Source of the DNA: JACDAE01 sp963744875
GTDB lineage: Bacteria; Chloroflexota; Ktedonobacteria; Ktedonobacterales; Ktedonobacteraceae
Assembly (NCBI GenBank): GCA_963744875.1
Contig: CAVUVQ010000025.1
Coordinates: 1-64,000 of the forward strand
Direction: 5' to 3'
Length of the DNA stretch: 64,000 bases
The notes under the pieces were generated by a model. That model did not search any database, was not told the origin of the DNA, and worked only from the letters and a program-made list of their open reading frames with translations. Both the position numbers and the translations under genes were made by a program. Positions 25,645-35,648 of this stretch are shown piece by piece (the stretch's first letter is position 1; each line of letters begins with the position of its first letter).

Positions 25645-27438
25645 TTATGCCGTGATTGTGCCATCCCCATTCACATAAATCGTCACTGCTGAAAGAGGGC
25701 CGTTGTTCGGTCCTGAGATAGGATTGGCATTGTTGGCGGGATCAAAGACCGCTCCGTGGGCCGGGCACAGAAGGTGATGGCTTCCCCCATCGTAGTAAAC
25801 CTGAACGCCTTGATGGGTGCAGGATCTACTATAGGCGACGAAGTTCCCATTGGGCAGGTGGACGAGAATACTGCTATTGCCATTTGATGGGTTAGAGAAG
25901 TTCTGAGAGCTATTGGTGCCCATACTTGTAGAACCAATGACTGTTCCTGTATGTTGCGGCGGTGGTTGTGTGGGAGCCGGTGGTTGTGTGGGAGCCGGTT
26001 GTGGCGTCGCGGTAGGAGCAGTGTTAGTCGTAGCTGTGGGTGCCTGCCGGGGTTGAGCCGTAGGAGCAGGTTTTTTAGGCTTAGCCGTGGGAGCCGCAGT
26101 AGGTTTTGCGACTGATGTAGGGGCCGCAGTAGTTTTTGCAGTAGGAGCCAGAATTTGTGATTGCGTACTGGCTGTTTGTGTTTGACCAGGGTTGTTATGC
26201 AAGAGGTGCGCAAGTGCGATCGTGCCACCGCCAAAGCCAACGATAGCTACGGCACTGCCAGCAGTAAGCAGGGCGACAACCTTGCGGCGATCTTGCTTGT
26301 GCTTTGCTAATTTTTGTGTGGTATTTAATGCCGCTCTGGTCACTTTTGGATGGGCCACTGTCTGCGTGGGGGAGACATTGGTCCACCAGACGAAGGGATC
26401 AAAATCGGAAGCTTCACTCTTTTGAGGCGTTGGCATGCTGCTGAGAGGTAATGTGAGCTTTGGATAGATGGAGGAGGCTAAAAATTTTCCGCTATCATCC
26501 CCAAATGACGGGATGGTGACGGGCCCATTTGTACTTGTGGCATGCTCAGTCAGTGTCTGCTCAAATGCACGTGTAAGCTCTCCAGCAGATTGGAAGCGTT
26601 GTTCTGGATAGAGCGCAAGAGCTTTCTGGAGTACTACATCGATACTGGCTGGAAGTGCTGAGTTCAGTGCAGCAAGGCTGGGGATGGATTGCCGGGCATG
26701 TTGTTGCGAGACCTCAAAAGGGGTTTCTCCGTTGAATGGGAGATGACCACTGACGAGCTCAAAGAGAAGGATGCCAAGCGCATAAATATCAACGCGAGCA
26801 TCAAGTGGTGCATTGTGCCCAAGAGCTGCCGCTACAATTTCTGGAGCCATACGGGCAGGTGTGCCAGCAAAAATTTCAGCATTATTTATGGACGAGAGAT
26901 TGGAACGACTATCCTGTTCAAGAAGTAGTTGGGCCAGGACATGCATAAAGCCAAAACCCGCAATTTGTATCGTTTCCTCGCTGCTTTGCACAATATTGGC
27001 GGCGCTGAGAGAGCCATGCAAAATGCCATTGTGGTGTGCATAGTCGAGTCCGGCGGCTACCTGGCGCAACACACGTAACACAGCCTTCACGCTAAAATGT
27101 CCCTGTGACCGCAGGATCTGGGCAAGCGAACTTCCAGGTACAAAAGGCGTAATCAGGTAGGGATAACCGTTACATTCACCATAATCATAGATGGGAATGA
27201 TGGCTGGCTGCTTGAGTTGCGTGAGAGCTGTTCCTTCTTGCATGAAGCGTGCCAGGAAGTGGGTATGGGCCTGTTCGGAAGAAGTTGTGGGTAGAGAAAA
27301 TATGGTGAGCATGACGCGTTGCCCTGAAATGGAATGGGCTTTATAGAAGTGACTGAGCGATCCTTGTCCCAGTAAACGGTCTATGTGATAGTTCCCTGCA
27401 TCCTTACCTGTAAGCTGATGGTTCTCAACGGCTTGCAT
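25645..27438 (-). CDS. transmembrane Ser/Thr pseudokinase with extracytoplasmic Rieske domain
   Basis: 597 residues. The protein-kinase fold (about 17-285) has the glycine loop LLGQGSLSHFYKA, but the three catalytic residues are missing. The VAIK lysine is replaced (RVMLTIF), HRDLKPxN reads HGSLSAAN, and DFG reads GFG. The fold is otherwise complete, with an APE-like MAPEIV and VDIYALGILLFELVSGHLPF. One hydrophobic helix (about 390-412) leads to an Ala/Pro/Thr linker. The C-terminal Rieske domain (about 490-597) carries CTH, a 15-residue gap and CPAH, enough to bind a [2Fe-2S] cluster. ATG 27438 has GGAGG upstream. It is divergent from the flavoprotein. A redox-sensing receptor whose inner part acts by binding is a plausible role (inference). 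Confidence 0.88.
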   Translation of the reverse strand: MQAVENHQLTGKDAGNYHIDRLLGQGSLSHFYKAHSISGQRVMLTIFSLPTTSSEQAHTHFLARFMQEGTALTQLKQPAIIPIYDYGECNGYPYLITPFVPGSSLAQILRSQGHFSVKAVLRVLRQVAAGLDYAHHNGILHGSLSAANIVQSSEETIQIAGFGFMHVLAQLLLEQDSRSNLSSINNAEIFAGTPARMAPEIVAAALGHNAPLDARVDIYALGILLFELVSGHLPFNGETPFEVSQQHARQSIPSLAALNSALPASIDVVLQKALALYPEQRFQSAGELTRAFEQTLTEHATSTNGPVTIPSFGDDSGKFLASSIYPKLTLPLSSMPTPQKSEASDFDPFVWWTNVSPTQTVAHPKVTRAALNTTQKLAKHKQDRRKVVALLTAGSAVAIVGFGGGTIALAHLLHNNPGQTQTASTQSQILAPTAKTTAAPTSVAKPTAAPTAKPKKPAPTAQPRQAPTATTNTAPTATPQPAPTQPPAPTQPPPQHTGTVIGSTSMGTNSSQNFSNPSNGNSSILVHLPNGNFVAYSRSCTHQGVQVYYDGGSHHLLCPAHGAVFDPANNANPISGPNNGPLSAVTIYVNGDGTITA

Positions 27439-27759
27439 TTCCTGCCTCCAGATAGCCTTGATGGGTGCGTTTAATCTATTTTTAATGTGTATACATTAAA
27501 ACAATTATTGATTGAGAGTGTATATTTTATGGAATGGCTCGTCAATAAAAGAAAGAAGTTGTAGGACTTCAGGATGGATGGGTGGGAGAATGGTCATAGA
27601 GCAGGACTAAATTCTCTTTTCATTCCTCTCTCATGTTGAGTGTTTACAATGTAGGACGGATGATGTGCTATTGTTATAGCAAGGGTGAGATCCACAAATC
27701 TGTAGGGTGGAACTGATCATCAATATTTCTCCAATGTAGCTGAGGAGGGAAGGAAGAGA
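27439..27759. other. divergent intergenic region
   Basis: 321 bp between the pseudokinase and the flavoprotein genes. An A+T-rich stretch with TGTATACATTAAAACAA near 27486-27502 may hold the minus-strand promoter. No RNA gene or clear operator was seen. Confidence 0.4.
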
Positions 27760-30700
27760 GTGGACAAGCATTCGTCTTATCTTATTATTGGCAATGGGAT
27801 TGCGGGTGTAACGGCGGCTGAAAAGCTACGAGCAGCGGATGCGAATTGTGCTATTACTATTGTTGCCGATGAATTTTTCCCTGTTTACTATCGACCTGCT
27901 CTAAAAGATTATCTCGCGGGTCGACTTACTGAAGAGAGACTGTGGGCACGTCCATCTACCTTCTACCAGCAGCAGCGGGTGCGTTTTGTGCCGGGTCGTG
28001 TGGTGAGCATTCAGACAAGGCAGCAGTATGTGCAGTTGCATAATGGGCAGCATATCCCCTATGATAAACTCCTGCTCGCACATGGAGCGCGTGCCCGGCA
28101 GCTTCTGTGCCCTGGACATGATCTCGCAGGAGTCCTGACTCTGCGCAACGTGCCGGATTATCAGCAACTTCTCCTGCGTTTGACGGATGCAAAGCGGATC
28201 GTAGTGTGTGGAAGTGGTACATTGGCGTTAGAGAGCGCCGAGGCATTGCGCCATCTTGGCTATGAAGTCGTCCATCTGCTGCGCTATAGCACTATCTGGC
28301 CGGAAGTGCTTGACGCCACAGCCTCCGACCTTGTTTTACAGGAAGAGCGCCGTGATGGCATCGATGTGCGTGCAGAGGAAGAGATAGCGCAACTTATTGG
28401 CACTGATGGTCAGGTGAGAGAGGTTATTACAACACGTGGAACGCATATTTCCTGTGATCTGGTGCTGATCGCTATTGGTATTGAGCCACATATCGATTTT
28501 GTACGAGCAAGCGGTATTGCTTGTGGGCGTGGCATTCAGGTTGATGAGGCAATGCGTACGAACGTCCCTGGTATCTATGCGGCAGGCGATGTCGTTGAGA
28601 CGAAAGATGTAGTGACAGGCAAAACGCGGGTGCCTGGTCAGTGGTATCCAGCGATTCAACAGGCGCAGATTGCTGCAAAGGGTATGCTGGAAAGAGAAAT
28701 AGTCAGAAGAGAGAAGCCAGCGAAAGATACGTTCTACAACGCCACATTTCTGTATGGATTAGATTTTGTTTCTATCGGGCAAACCACGGTGCCGCAAGAA
28801 GTTGGTTACTATGAACTGGTCGCAGAGCCACAACCGCGTGCGTATCGCAAAGTAGTTTTTCAGCAGGGTATTCCCACTGGCATCCTCTTCTTAGGAAAGA
28901 CCGAACATGCCTTTGCTTATAAGCGAGCAATCGATCACCGCGTTAACCTCAATTCTGTCATCAATTCCCTCTTCGCGGATGGCTTCGATCTTGCGAATTG
29001 GCTTGATGAGCAGCATGTCCCGGCAGCCAGTATAGATGAAACTGGTGCAGTACAGGGAACGCAAGCAGCGCTACAGAGTCCAGCAGGCGAATGTGCTGTG
29101 CTTGTGCCAGTGCCACATCGTCGTGTAACCGTCATGTTGGAAGAGAGACCACTGCAGCCAGCCATAGAGAACGCCGTTTTTTTGATAGGACGCCAGCAAG
29201 ATGCCGCTCTTTTTGTCGATCATAAATCTGTCTCACGCCAGCATGCAGAGATTACCTATGCGCATGGGCTGTATATACTGCGTGATCTGGGCAGTTTCAA
29301 TGGTACGTTTGTTAATAAGAACAGACTTGCGTCCGGAGCTGTACACGTATTAAAGCAGGATGACTTGATCCGCTGCGGCGATGTGCGGATGCGTTTCCAG
29401 GCACCTGAAGTGGCAACGCGAGATAACGAGTTTGCCAGGGCGAAAGAAATGCCCGTTGCGGGAGGTGGACATCGCAGCGATATGCGCATCCTTAGCGAGA
29501 AACGCGTGCAATTCGAGATCGATATGTGTATTGGTTGTGATCGCTGTATGGCTGCATGCCCGATCCCCCTTTCGGCTCAGGTGAGCATTTCCGACCTCAA
29601 TCAGGCGACCATCTCGTCAGAAGTGGCACCGCATGTTGCGCGTTTTACAGATGAATGTATTCTCTGCGGCTCATGTGTTCCTGTTTGTCCGGTTGATAAC
29701 CATCGTGACCTGCTGATGGTTTCGCTCAAACAGCGTTTTGGCTCTTCCTGGGAGGGTCCAATTGATGAAATGCTGCTCCAACAGGCGTTGCCGCAAGGAA
29801 TATCAGTGCCTTTGTTGAGCAAGCTTTTGCGTTCACAAAGAATTTTGCGTGATCCACAGCAGGTTCCGACATCGTACTTGCTGCACCTTGCGCAGGCTTC
29901 CCAATTCTTGCAGATAGATCCAGGGACAACTGTGTGGAGGCAAGGAGAATATGGACGCAACCTGTATATGATCCTTGCTGGCACATTGGTGCTTTCGGCA
30001 AATGATGTGAACGAGAAGGAGATTCCACTTGCCATTCTGAATGTGGGCGAGTTGATTGGCGAGTATGGCATGCTGACCGGGCAGCCATATAATACCACTG
30101 CACGAGCGCAGACAGCCGCACTGGTTTTGCAGATTCCTGAGCAGGTGATGCAGCGTTTAATGGAACTGGTGCCAGCAATCAAGAACTTTTTTACAGGACT
30201 GCACGCTGACCATTTCCTGGCATCTGTCCTGAAACGTATGGCCCTGTTCCAGGGGGTTGCCGACGATATGTTGCAGTATCTTATTAGCCAGGCTCAGATA
30301 ACGTTATACGATCGCAATGCGCGTCTGTTCTCCGAAGGGGAGCAGGAACGCCCGGCACGCGAGACGGTGCATATTCTGCTCGAAGGCATAGTCAAAGTGG
30401 CGCGACAAAAAGCGTTATCCGGCACATCTGAGGTCAGCGAACGTATTATTGCCTATCGGCAGAGTGGCGATTATTTTGCAGGCGGCCTTGATCTACTGGG
30501 AGATAGCCGTGCAGTCACCGCGACAGCTATCAATCGCACGCATGTGGCGGAGATACCATATCTGGCAATCCAGTTTCTTTTTCAACGTTATCCCGAAGTC
30601 GAACAGCGTTTTCGCTTACGCCTGCAAGAATATATGGCTAGTAATTTTTCCATGCAGACGGGCGCGATTCCTACGATTACCATTTCTTCACCGACAGCGG

Positions 30701-31381
30701 TGGATGCGATGCTCAAGGAGAATTTTCATGCCCTGGTAGATGACGGTGTTGTTGAGGGGACCGAAGTGCTTGTCATCGATCTGGATACCTGCATTCATTG
30801 CAGTGAGTGCGAGGAGGCATGTGCGCGTCGCCATGGGCGTTCGCGTATGAATCGTAAAGGGGTTGTGCTCAATAATCTCACGGTTGTGACTGCCTGCCGC
30901 CAATGCCAGGACCCCGTCTGTATGTTATGTAGCCGTGCTGGTATAGCACGGCTGCCCAATGGGGAAGTGTACATAACGGATAGTTGTATTGGTTGCGGCA
31001 TCTGTGCGGAACGTTGTCCCTATGATGCCATCGCTATTGTGGATGTTGAGGATGAAGTTGAAAGTGAAGCGCTTTCTGGCTGGCAGCGTTTTAGTGAGAT
31101 CCTTCATAAGGGTATCATCACAGAACGGCGACGGCGCAAATTGCCGGTGCTCAATGGGCTGGCAGCGTCATCTGGAAAAGGCAGTCGTTACACCGGGACC
31201 CCTTGAGAGGCCGCAACAGTATGCAGGGTATGAAGAGATGCGCAAAAAAGTGGCGATCAAGTGTGATCTGTGTGCGGGCTATAACGATCAGGCGTGTGTG
31301 CAGGCGTGTCCAGTTGGTGCGGCGTTTCGTGTGCGCCCATCCGTCTTTTTTGGAACGACCGAAGAGATTCTAAGGCGCTAA
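27760..31381 (+). CDS. giant flavoprotein: FAD/NAD oxidoreductase, FHA, two Fe-S modules, two cNMP-type domains (frame break near 31197)
   Basis: Domains in order: FAD/NAD(P) oxidoreductase of the nitrite-reductase NirB type (about 1-410; IIGNGIAGVTAAEKL, CGSGTLALESAEAL, GIYAAGDV); FHA (about 470-547; GRQ, SVSRQHAEI, SFNGTFVN); a two-cluster ferredoxin (CIGCDRCMAACP, CILCGSCVPVCP, about 590-650); two cyclic-nucleotide-binding-like domains (about 715-805 and 830-960), the first without the usual phosphate-binding Arg; and an NrfC/HybA-like four-cluster domain from about 1008. The frame stops at 31206, before the fourth motif. CDLCAGYNDQACVQACP follows in another frame up to 31381; removing one base near 31197 gives 1,206 residues. 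GTG start. It probably passes electrons to or from the membrane protein 13 bp downstream, with FHA and cNMP control (inference). Confidence 0.82.
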
Positions 31382-31394
31382 AGGAGTTTTCGCA

Positions 31395-32282
31395 ATGGCC
31401 CTGGTGGAAAATGCTCCAATTTCTCAGCGGTCGCGTCGGCGTATCTGGAAAAGGCCGAGGACGCGAGCGAAATGGTACTGGCTGATCTTTTCTCTGCTGC
31501 TGTATGGTGGCGTCTCTTTCTGGTATTATAGTGCGCTCAAAACAGATCCGTATCCATATCCAGCCACTTCACCTTTCTGGATTTTTGGAGTTATCGCCTT
31601 TAGCCTGGTCGTACTGGTTGCTGCCTACTCACTACGGCGGCGTTTTATACGTGTCTTACCGGGTCGTGTGGAGGGATGGCTCTGGCTACATACGTGGCTT
31701 GGTATTATCAGTATTTTGATTGCATTTCAGCACGAAGCCTATCTCGACTTTTTTGGCAATTTTCGTTTCACGTTCTCTAATTTAACGCGTTCGGGCCTTG
31801 GTGTGACGGCGCTGTATGGGTTGATTTTGCTTGTAGTGAGTGGTATTATCGGGCGTCTTTTGGATGTGTGGCAGGCGCGGGTGATTTCGCATGAAGCGAG
31901 CAAAAATGGGGTAGGTATTATACAATCGGTCGAGGAGCGTCTCCAGGAGCAGAATTTGCTCTTAGAGCGTCTTAGTGCGGGCAAATCGTTGGCTTTTAAA
32001 CAGTTCTGTACCAGGGTCCTCGATAGTCGAAGGGTGCCGCCACTTCCCGCTCAATCTGAGTTTGCGCCCCAGGAATTGGAAGATTTGCAGCGTTTTTATG
32101 GAGTGCTCGCATTGCGTATCCGCTTGAAGCGTTCGTTGCAACGCCAGCGTCGAGCGCATTTTATTATTCGGGGCTGGCGTTTCATGCATATTTCGCTTGC
32201 CTGTGTGGCTTTACTCTTTATTAGTATCCATAGTTTGTTTGAGATAGGTAAAATGCTATTGCAGTTTTTCCTGCACCATTAA
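31395..32282 (+). CDS. heme-b-like membrane protein, electron-transfer partner candidate
   Basis: 295 residues with about five hydrophobic helices. Histidines are placed for heme: WLHTWLGIISILIAFQHEAY in one helix, and RFMHISLACVALLFISIHSL in the last. Such pairs, spaced 12-14 residues, bind two b hemes in cytochrome-b561/ferric-reductase-like proteins. A charged cytoplasmic section lies between (about 165-245). AAGGAG and ATG 31395 follow the flavoprotein end by 13 bp, so they form an operon. It likely connects the Fe-S flavoprotein with quinone or an outer acceptor (inference). Its 3' end overlaps the converging gene by 27 bp. Confidence 0.68.
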   Translation: MALVENAPISQRSRRRIWKRPRTRAKWYWLIFSLLLYGGVSFWYYSALKTDPYPYPATSPFWIFGVIAFSLVVLVAAYSLRRRFIRVLPGRVEGWLWLHTWLGIISILIAFQHEAYLDFFGNFRFTFSNLTRSGLGVTALYGLILLVVSGIIGRLLDVWQARVISHEASKNGVGIIQSVEERLQEQNLLLERLSAGKSLAFKQFCTRVLDSRRVPPLPAQSEFAPQELEDLQRFYGVLALRIRLKRSLQRQRRAHFIIRGWRFMHISLACVALLFISIHSLFEIGKMLLQFFLHH

Positions 32283-33152
32283 ATTTTTATCGTTTTCTTG
32301 ATTGCTCTCCTTTAGTACTTGTTCATTGAGAAGATCAGCATGTATGTGATGTAGTTTCTGTTCTATGTTATGTACTTTGACCATGATCATGCTCATTTCC
32401 ATCTCCGCTTTTACATCGACCTGGTAGTCCAGATCTGCTTTGATGCGATCTTTTGCGGCCTGACAATTCTGGCTGATGAGGACAAAGATAGAGAGGAAGA
32501 TGGCTTCAAGAGAGACCGCCATGGTAAGGAATTGAAATGGGTAGGGATCACGGAAGATTTGAGGGTTGACGACGTTGGTTATGATCCAGATGACGAAGAC
32601 TGTCAGGTTGATAAAGAGGAAAGGCATAGAGCCGCTAAAATCGGCGATGACATCAGCGATGCGTTGTGCAATAGAGAGAGTTTGATCATGGGTATCGTTA
32701 GGATTGCGGCTGATACGGGTACGTAAGATATCGTCTGTATGTTTGATGCGCTCTCCCAGTTCTGTCAGTACGTCGATGGCTGCATCTGGTCGCCGACGCA
32801 AGAAATCGAAGAATTCTTCGCGGCTTAGTTCGAGCGTGACCACCTGTTCACTAGAGGTAGCTGTGGCCGAGCGTGTCTCTCCTGAGAGCATAGAGAGTTC
32901 TCCGAAGAATTTGCCTGGGCCGAGGTTGTCCAGAATCACTTTTTTGCCATCGGTGTCATTGAGCCAGATTTCTACTTCACCCTGCTCAATGATCTGGAAT
33001 GTTGCGCCTTGATCACCTTCCTTCATGCAGATCTGGCCTGGTTGATAGACACGCTCCGTCATAATCGAGCGCAGTTCACTAATCTCATCTTTGTCCATAT
33101 TGGAGAAGAGTGGTATTTCGGCGAGGAGTTGTGGTGTAATAGTTGTGTCCAT
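32256..33152 (-). CDS. cyclic-nucleotide-binding domain plus DUF1003 membrane protein
   Basis: 298 residues. The N-terminal cNMP-type domain (about 12-130) has GKFFGELSMLSGETRSATAT, with the phosphate-cassette Glu and Arg present. A DUF1003 region follows (about 165-240) with two helices: FINLTVFVIWIITNVV, and FLTMAVSLEAIFLSIFVLI just before SQN. A coiled-coil-like charged tail ends the protein. It is expected to sit in the inner membrane and respond to a nucleotide or similar ligand. It converges on the heme-b gene with overlapping ends. Two cNMP-type proteins in one cluster point to a common signal. Confidence 0.82.
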   Translation of the reverse strand: MDTTITPQLLAEIPLFSNMDKDEISELRSIMTERVYQPGQICMKEGDQGATFQIIEQGEVEIWLNDTDGKKVILDNLGPGKFFGELSMLSGETRSATATSSEQVVTLELSREEFFDFLRRRPDAAIDVLTELGERIKHTDDILRTRISRNPNDTHDQTLSIAQRIADVIADFSGSMPFLFINLTVFVIWIITNVVNPQIFRDPYPFQFLTMAVSLEAIFLSIFVLISQNCQAAKDRIKADLDYQVDVKAEMEMSMIMVKVHNIEQKLHHIHADLLNEQVLKESNQENDKNLMVQEKLQ

Positions 33153-33280
33153 AATATGTCATCCTTTTTTTTGCTGAGTGTCAGCACGTATTTTCAGCAT
33201 GCTCTGTTGGAAGACAGTATAGTTGAAGTTAAATAGATACGCAAGAGAATCGTAGTATTCTGTTGGGCTTTCCGATTCTA

Positions 33281-33413
33281 GAGCGGACGGGCTTATTCCA
33301 CTCCGTTGCATTGCGCCCCTACCCTTTCATGTATGAGATGCAAACGAACATAAAAACAAAGTAATACAATAGTAGAGGCGCAATGCAACGGAGTGGAATA
33401 AGCCCATCCGCTC
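33281..33413. repeat. palindromic repeat, 42-bp arms
   Basis: Arm 33281-33322 (GAGCGGACGGGCTTATTCCA and on to GCGCCCCTAC) is answered by 33372-33413 with two mismatches, around a 49-bp A+T-rich spacer. It shares ACGGGCTTAT and GCGCCCCTAC with the copies at 34679 and 62652. It lies 12 bp after the deacetylase stop codon. Confidence 0.88.
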
Positions 33414-33424
33414 ACCATCTAAAA

Positions 33425-34570
33425 CTACGCATCTGGTCCTTTCACCTCTCTACGTAGGCGCTCAATATCGGGCTTGGGGGCATTGCGCATACGATATCCT
33501 GTCAGGTGGTGGATGCGCCGCAGTTCTGCGATCAATACATCAGTATTGAGACGATATTCTTTCGTGGGTGGTGGGCCGAGATTATCAACGGCGGCGTCAT
33601 CGCCCAGCAGTAGATTGATGCAGGTTGCGACGCCGTTTGCCATGGCGTCCAGGTCATAGCCGCCTTCCTGTACCATGACCAGGCGTCCATTGCAGAGGAA
33701 GTTGGCCTCGTCGATGATGATCTGTGTCAACTTTGCAAAACCCGCTGTGGAGAGATACATGTCCCCGATCGGATCTTTCCAGTGTGCGTCGAAGCCTGCG
33801 GAAACGAGAATCAACTGTGGATCAAAGCGATCTGCGGCGGGTGCCATAATCTGGCGGAACACGGCTTCGTAGGTGTCGAAGGCGGTCTGCGCGGGTAGTG
33901 GAACGTTAATTGTCGTGCCCACACCTGCTCCTTCACCAAGTTCGTCTGAGAGGCCGGTGCCGGGATAAAAGGGTGCCTGATGCGTGGAGAAGTAGAGCAC
34001 GCGCGGATCATCGTAGAACATATCTTGCGTGCCATTGCCATGATGCACGTCATAATCAATGATCATTACGCGTTCAAGGCCATAATGATCGAGCGCATAG
34101 CGAGCGGCCACGGCGACGTTATTGAAGAGGCAGAAACCCATTGCCTCATCTGGGAGCGCATGATGGCCGGGAGGACGGACCAGGCAATAGGCGTTGTTTA
34201 CTTCACCTTTCATGATGGCGTCAATGGCGGTAAGTGGTGCGCCTGCAGCCATGCATGCGGCCTCATAAGATTTGGGAGAGATGTAGGTATCGGTGGCGAA
34301 AAAATGGGATTTGCTGCCACCGGCCTTTGCCTCGCGTGCAACTTCCTGGCTGAATGCTTCTACCTCATGAATATAGTCTCGATCGTGGACCAGTGCCAGT
34401 TCATCTACCGTTGCGGAGCGCGGTGCTAGCTGAACCAGCCCATCGCGTTCCAGCCAGTGTAAGGCTTCCAGGACGAGCATCGCCTTCTGAACACGCTGCG
34501 GGCGTTCTGGATGGTGGGCTGGCGTAATATGTTCTAGAAAGATCGGGTCATAAATAAGGCCTGTGGTCAT
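33425..34570 (-). CDS. histone-deacetylase-family (class II/AcuC-like) amidohydrolase
   Basis: 381 residues, zinc-dependent deacetylase fold. RPPGHHALPDEAMGFCLFNN holds the catalytic His pair; DYDVHHGNGTQDMFY and SAGFDAH hold the Asp/His/Asp zinc ligands. Bacterial members deacetylate acetylated proteins, polyamines or small amides; the substrate is not evident. ATG 34570 has AGGAA six bases upstream, while the extended TTG start at 34585 covers that site. It is downstream of sucCD on the same strand, but separated by a long palindromic repeat, so probably a separate unit. Confidence 0.88.
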   Translation of the reverse strand: MTTGLIYDPIFLEHITPAHHPERPQRVQKAMLVLEALHWLERDGLVQLAPRSATVDELALVHDRDYIHEVEAFSQEVAREAKAGGSKSHFFATDTYISPKSYEAACMAAGAPLTAIDAIMKGEVNNAYCLVRPPGHHALPDEAMGFCLFNNVAVAARYALDHYGLERVMIIDYDVHHGNGTQDMFYDDPRVLYFSTHQAPFYPGTGLSDELGEGAGVGTTINVPLPAQTAFDTYEAVFRQIMAPAADRFDPQLILVSAGFDAHWKDPIGDMYLSTAGFAKLTQIIIDEANFLCNGRLVMVQEGGYDLDAMANGVATCINLLLGDDAAVDNLGPPPTKEYRLNTDVLIAELRRIHHLTGYRMRNAPKPDIERLRREVKGPDA

Positions 34571-34678
34571 AGTTTGTTCCTGCAATTCTTGGTTGAAAAT
34601 TTTTGCTCATTCAATTTTGCCCATTCAATATGGAATGTGTGATGGGTATATGGTAGCGTCGGTAATGCCGGGTAGCGG

Positions 34679-34779
34679 ACGGGCTTATAAATCGCGCCCC
34701 TACACCATGGATGGGAATGATATTGGTGCACGCACGATCCATCCCATCCATGGTGTAGGGGCGCGATTTATAAGCCCGT
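34679..34779. repeat. perfect 38-bp inverted repeat directly after sucD
   Basis: Arms 34679-34716 and 34742-34779 are exact reverse complements around a 25-bp spacer. The outer ends read ACGGGCTTATAAATCGCG, then CCCCTAC. The right arm ends 1 bp before the sucD stop codon triplet. The near-perfect arms suggest a recent insertion or active copying. Confidence 0.92.
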
Positions 34780-34780
34780 T

Positions 34781-35648
34781 TTATAAACCCGCCTGTTTGA
34801 CCAGACCTGGAATATCGAAAATCGTGTCGGCCACGGGCACTTTTGCGGCCTGTAGAGCGGCTACTTTGCCCTGAGCGGTTCCGGTATTGCCAGAGATGAT
34901 CGCGCCAGCATGGCCCATGCGTTTGCCGGCGGGTGCGGTGCGTCCGGAGACGAAGGCGACGACGGGTTTGCTGCATGGTTTTGATATACTCGGCGGCGTC
35001 TTCTTCATCGCTGCCACCGATCTCGCCGCACATTACAACTGCTTTGGTCTGGGGATCGTTCTCGAAGAGTTTCAGGTAGTCGGTGAATGTTGAGCCGATG
35101 ATGGGGTCGCCACCGATACCGATGCAGGTAGATTGACCAAGACCGGCCTCTGTGAGTAGTGCGACGACTTCATAGGTGAGCGTGCCGGAGCGTGAGATGA
35201 AGCCAACGGGACCGGGTGTGAAGATCTGGTAAGGGATGATCCCGATCTTGCCCTGTCCAGGCGTACACATACCGGGGCAGTTGGGGCCGATGAGGATCGC
35301 ATTGTGCTCGTGTACGACCAGCATGGCGCGTGTCATATCAATAACGGGAATGCCTTCGGTGATGCAGACGATGAGTTTGATGCCTACGGTTGCGGCTTCG
35401 ATGATGGCATCGGCAGCACCACCAGGTGGTACGAAGATGCAACTCGCGTTGGCATCGGTTGCCTCTACAGCCTGCGCGAGGGTGTCGAAAACAGGGACGC
35501 CTTCGACGGTCTGGCCGCGCTTGCCGGGTGTGACGCCGCCAACCACATTGGTTCCAGCGGCCTTCATGTTGCGGGTGTGAAATTGTCCTTCGCGTCCGGT
35601 GATGCCCTGAACGAGGACGCGTGTGTTCTTATCAAGGAGGATACTCAT
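34781..35648 (-). CDS. sucD: succinyl-CoA synthetase alpha subunit (frame break near 34972)
   Basis: It carries the CoA-binding Rossmann domain (VQGITGREGQFHTRNM, GGVTPGKRG) and the ligase domain with the phospho-histidine loop. The frame leaves the family sequence after AAEYIKTMQ, and KPVVAFVSGRTAPAGKRMGH continues in another frame to a TAA at 34781. Dropping one base near 34972 gives 288 residues, the normal size. GRTAPAGKRMGHAGAII contains the active-site His. It would convert succinyl-CoA to succinate with substrate-level ATP/GTP formation together with sucC, whose stop it overlaps by 4 bp. A real break would abolish the enzyme, so a sequence error is likely. Confidence 0.88.

Noticed and set aside
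25683..26240. 185-codon frame overlapping the Pro/Thr linker of the pseudokinase
   Set aside because: Low-complexity His/Leu/Arg text caused by the repetitive linker in another frame.
29601..30182. 193-codon antisense frame in the flavoprotein gene
   Set aside because: Lies opposite the conserved Fe-S and cNMP region; no start signal.
34960..34985. Programmed frameshifting in sucD
   Set aside because: No slippery heptamer or downstream pseudoknot was seen, and the gene is read in one frame in all bacteria known to me.
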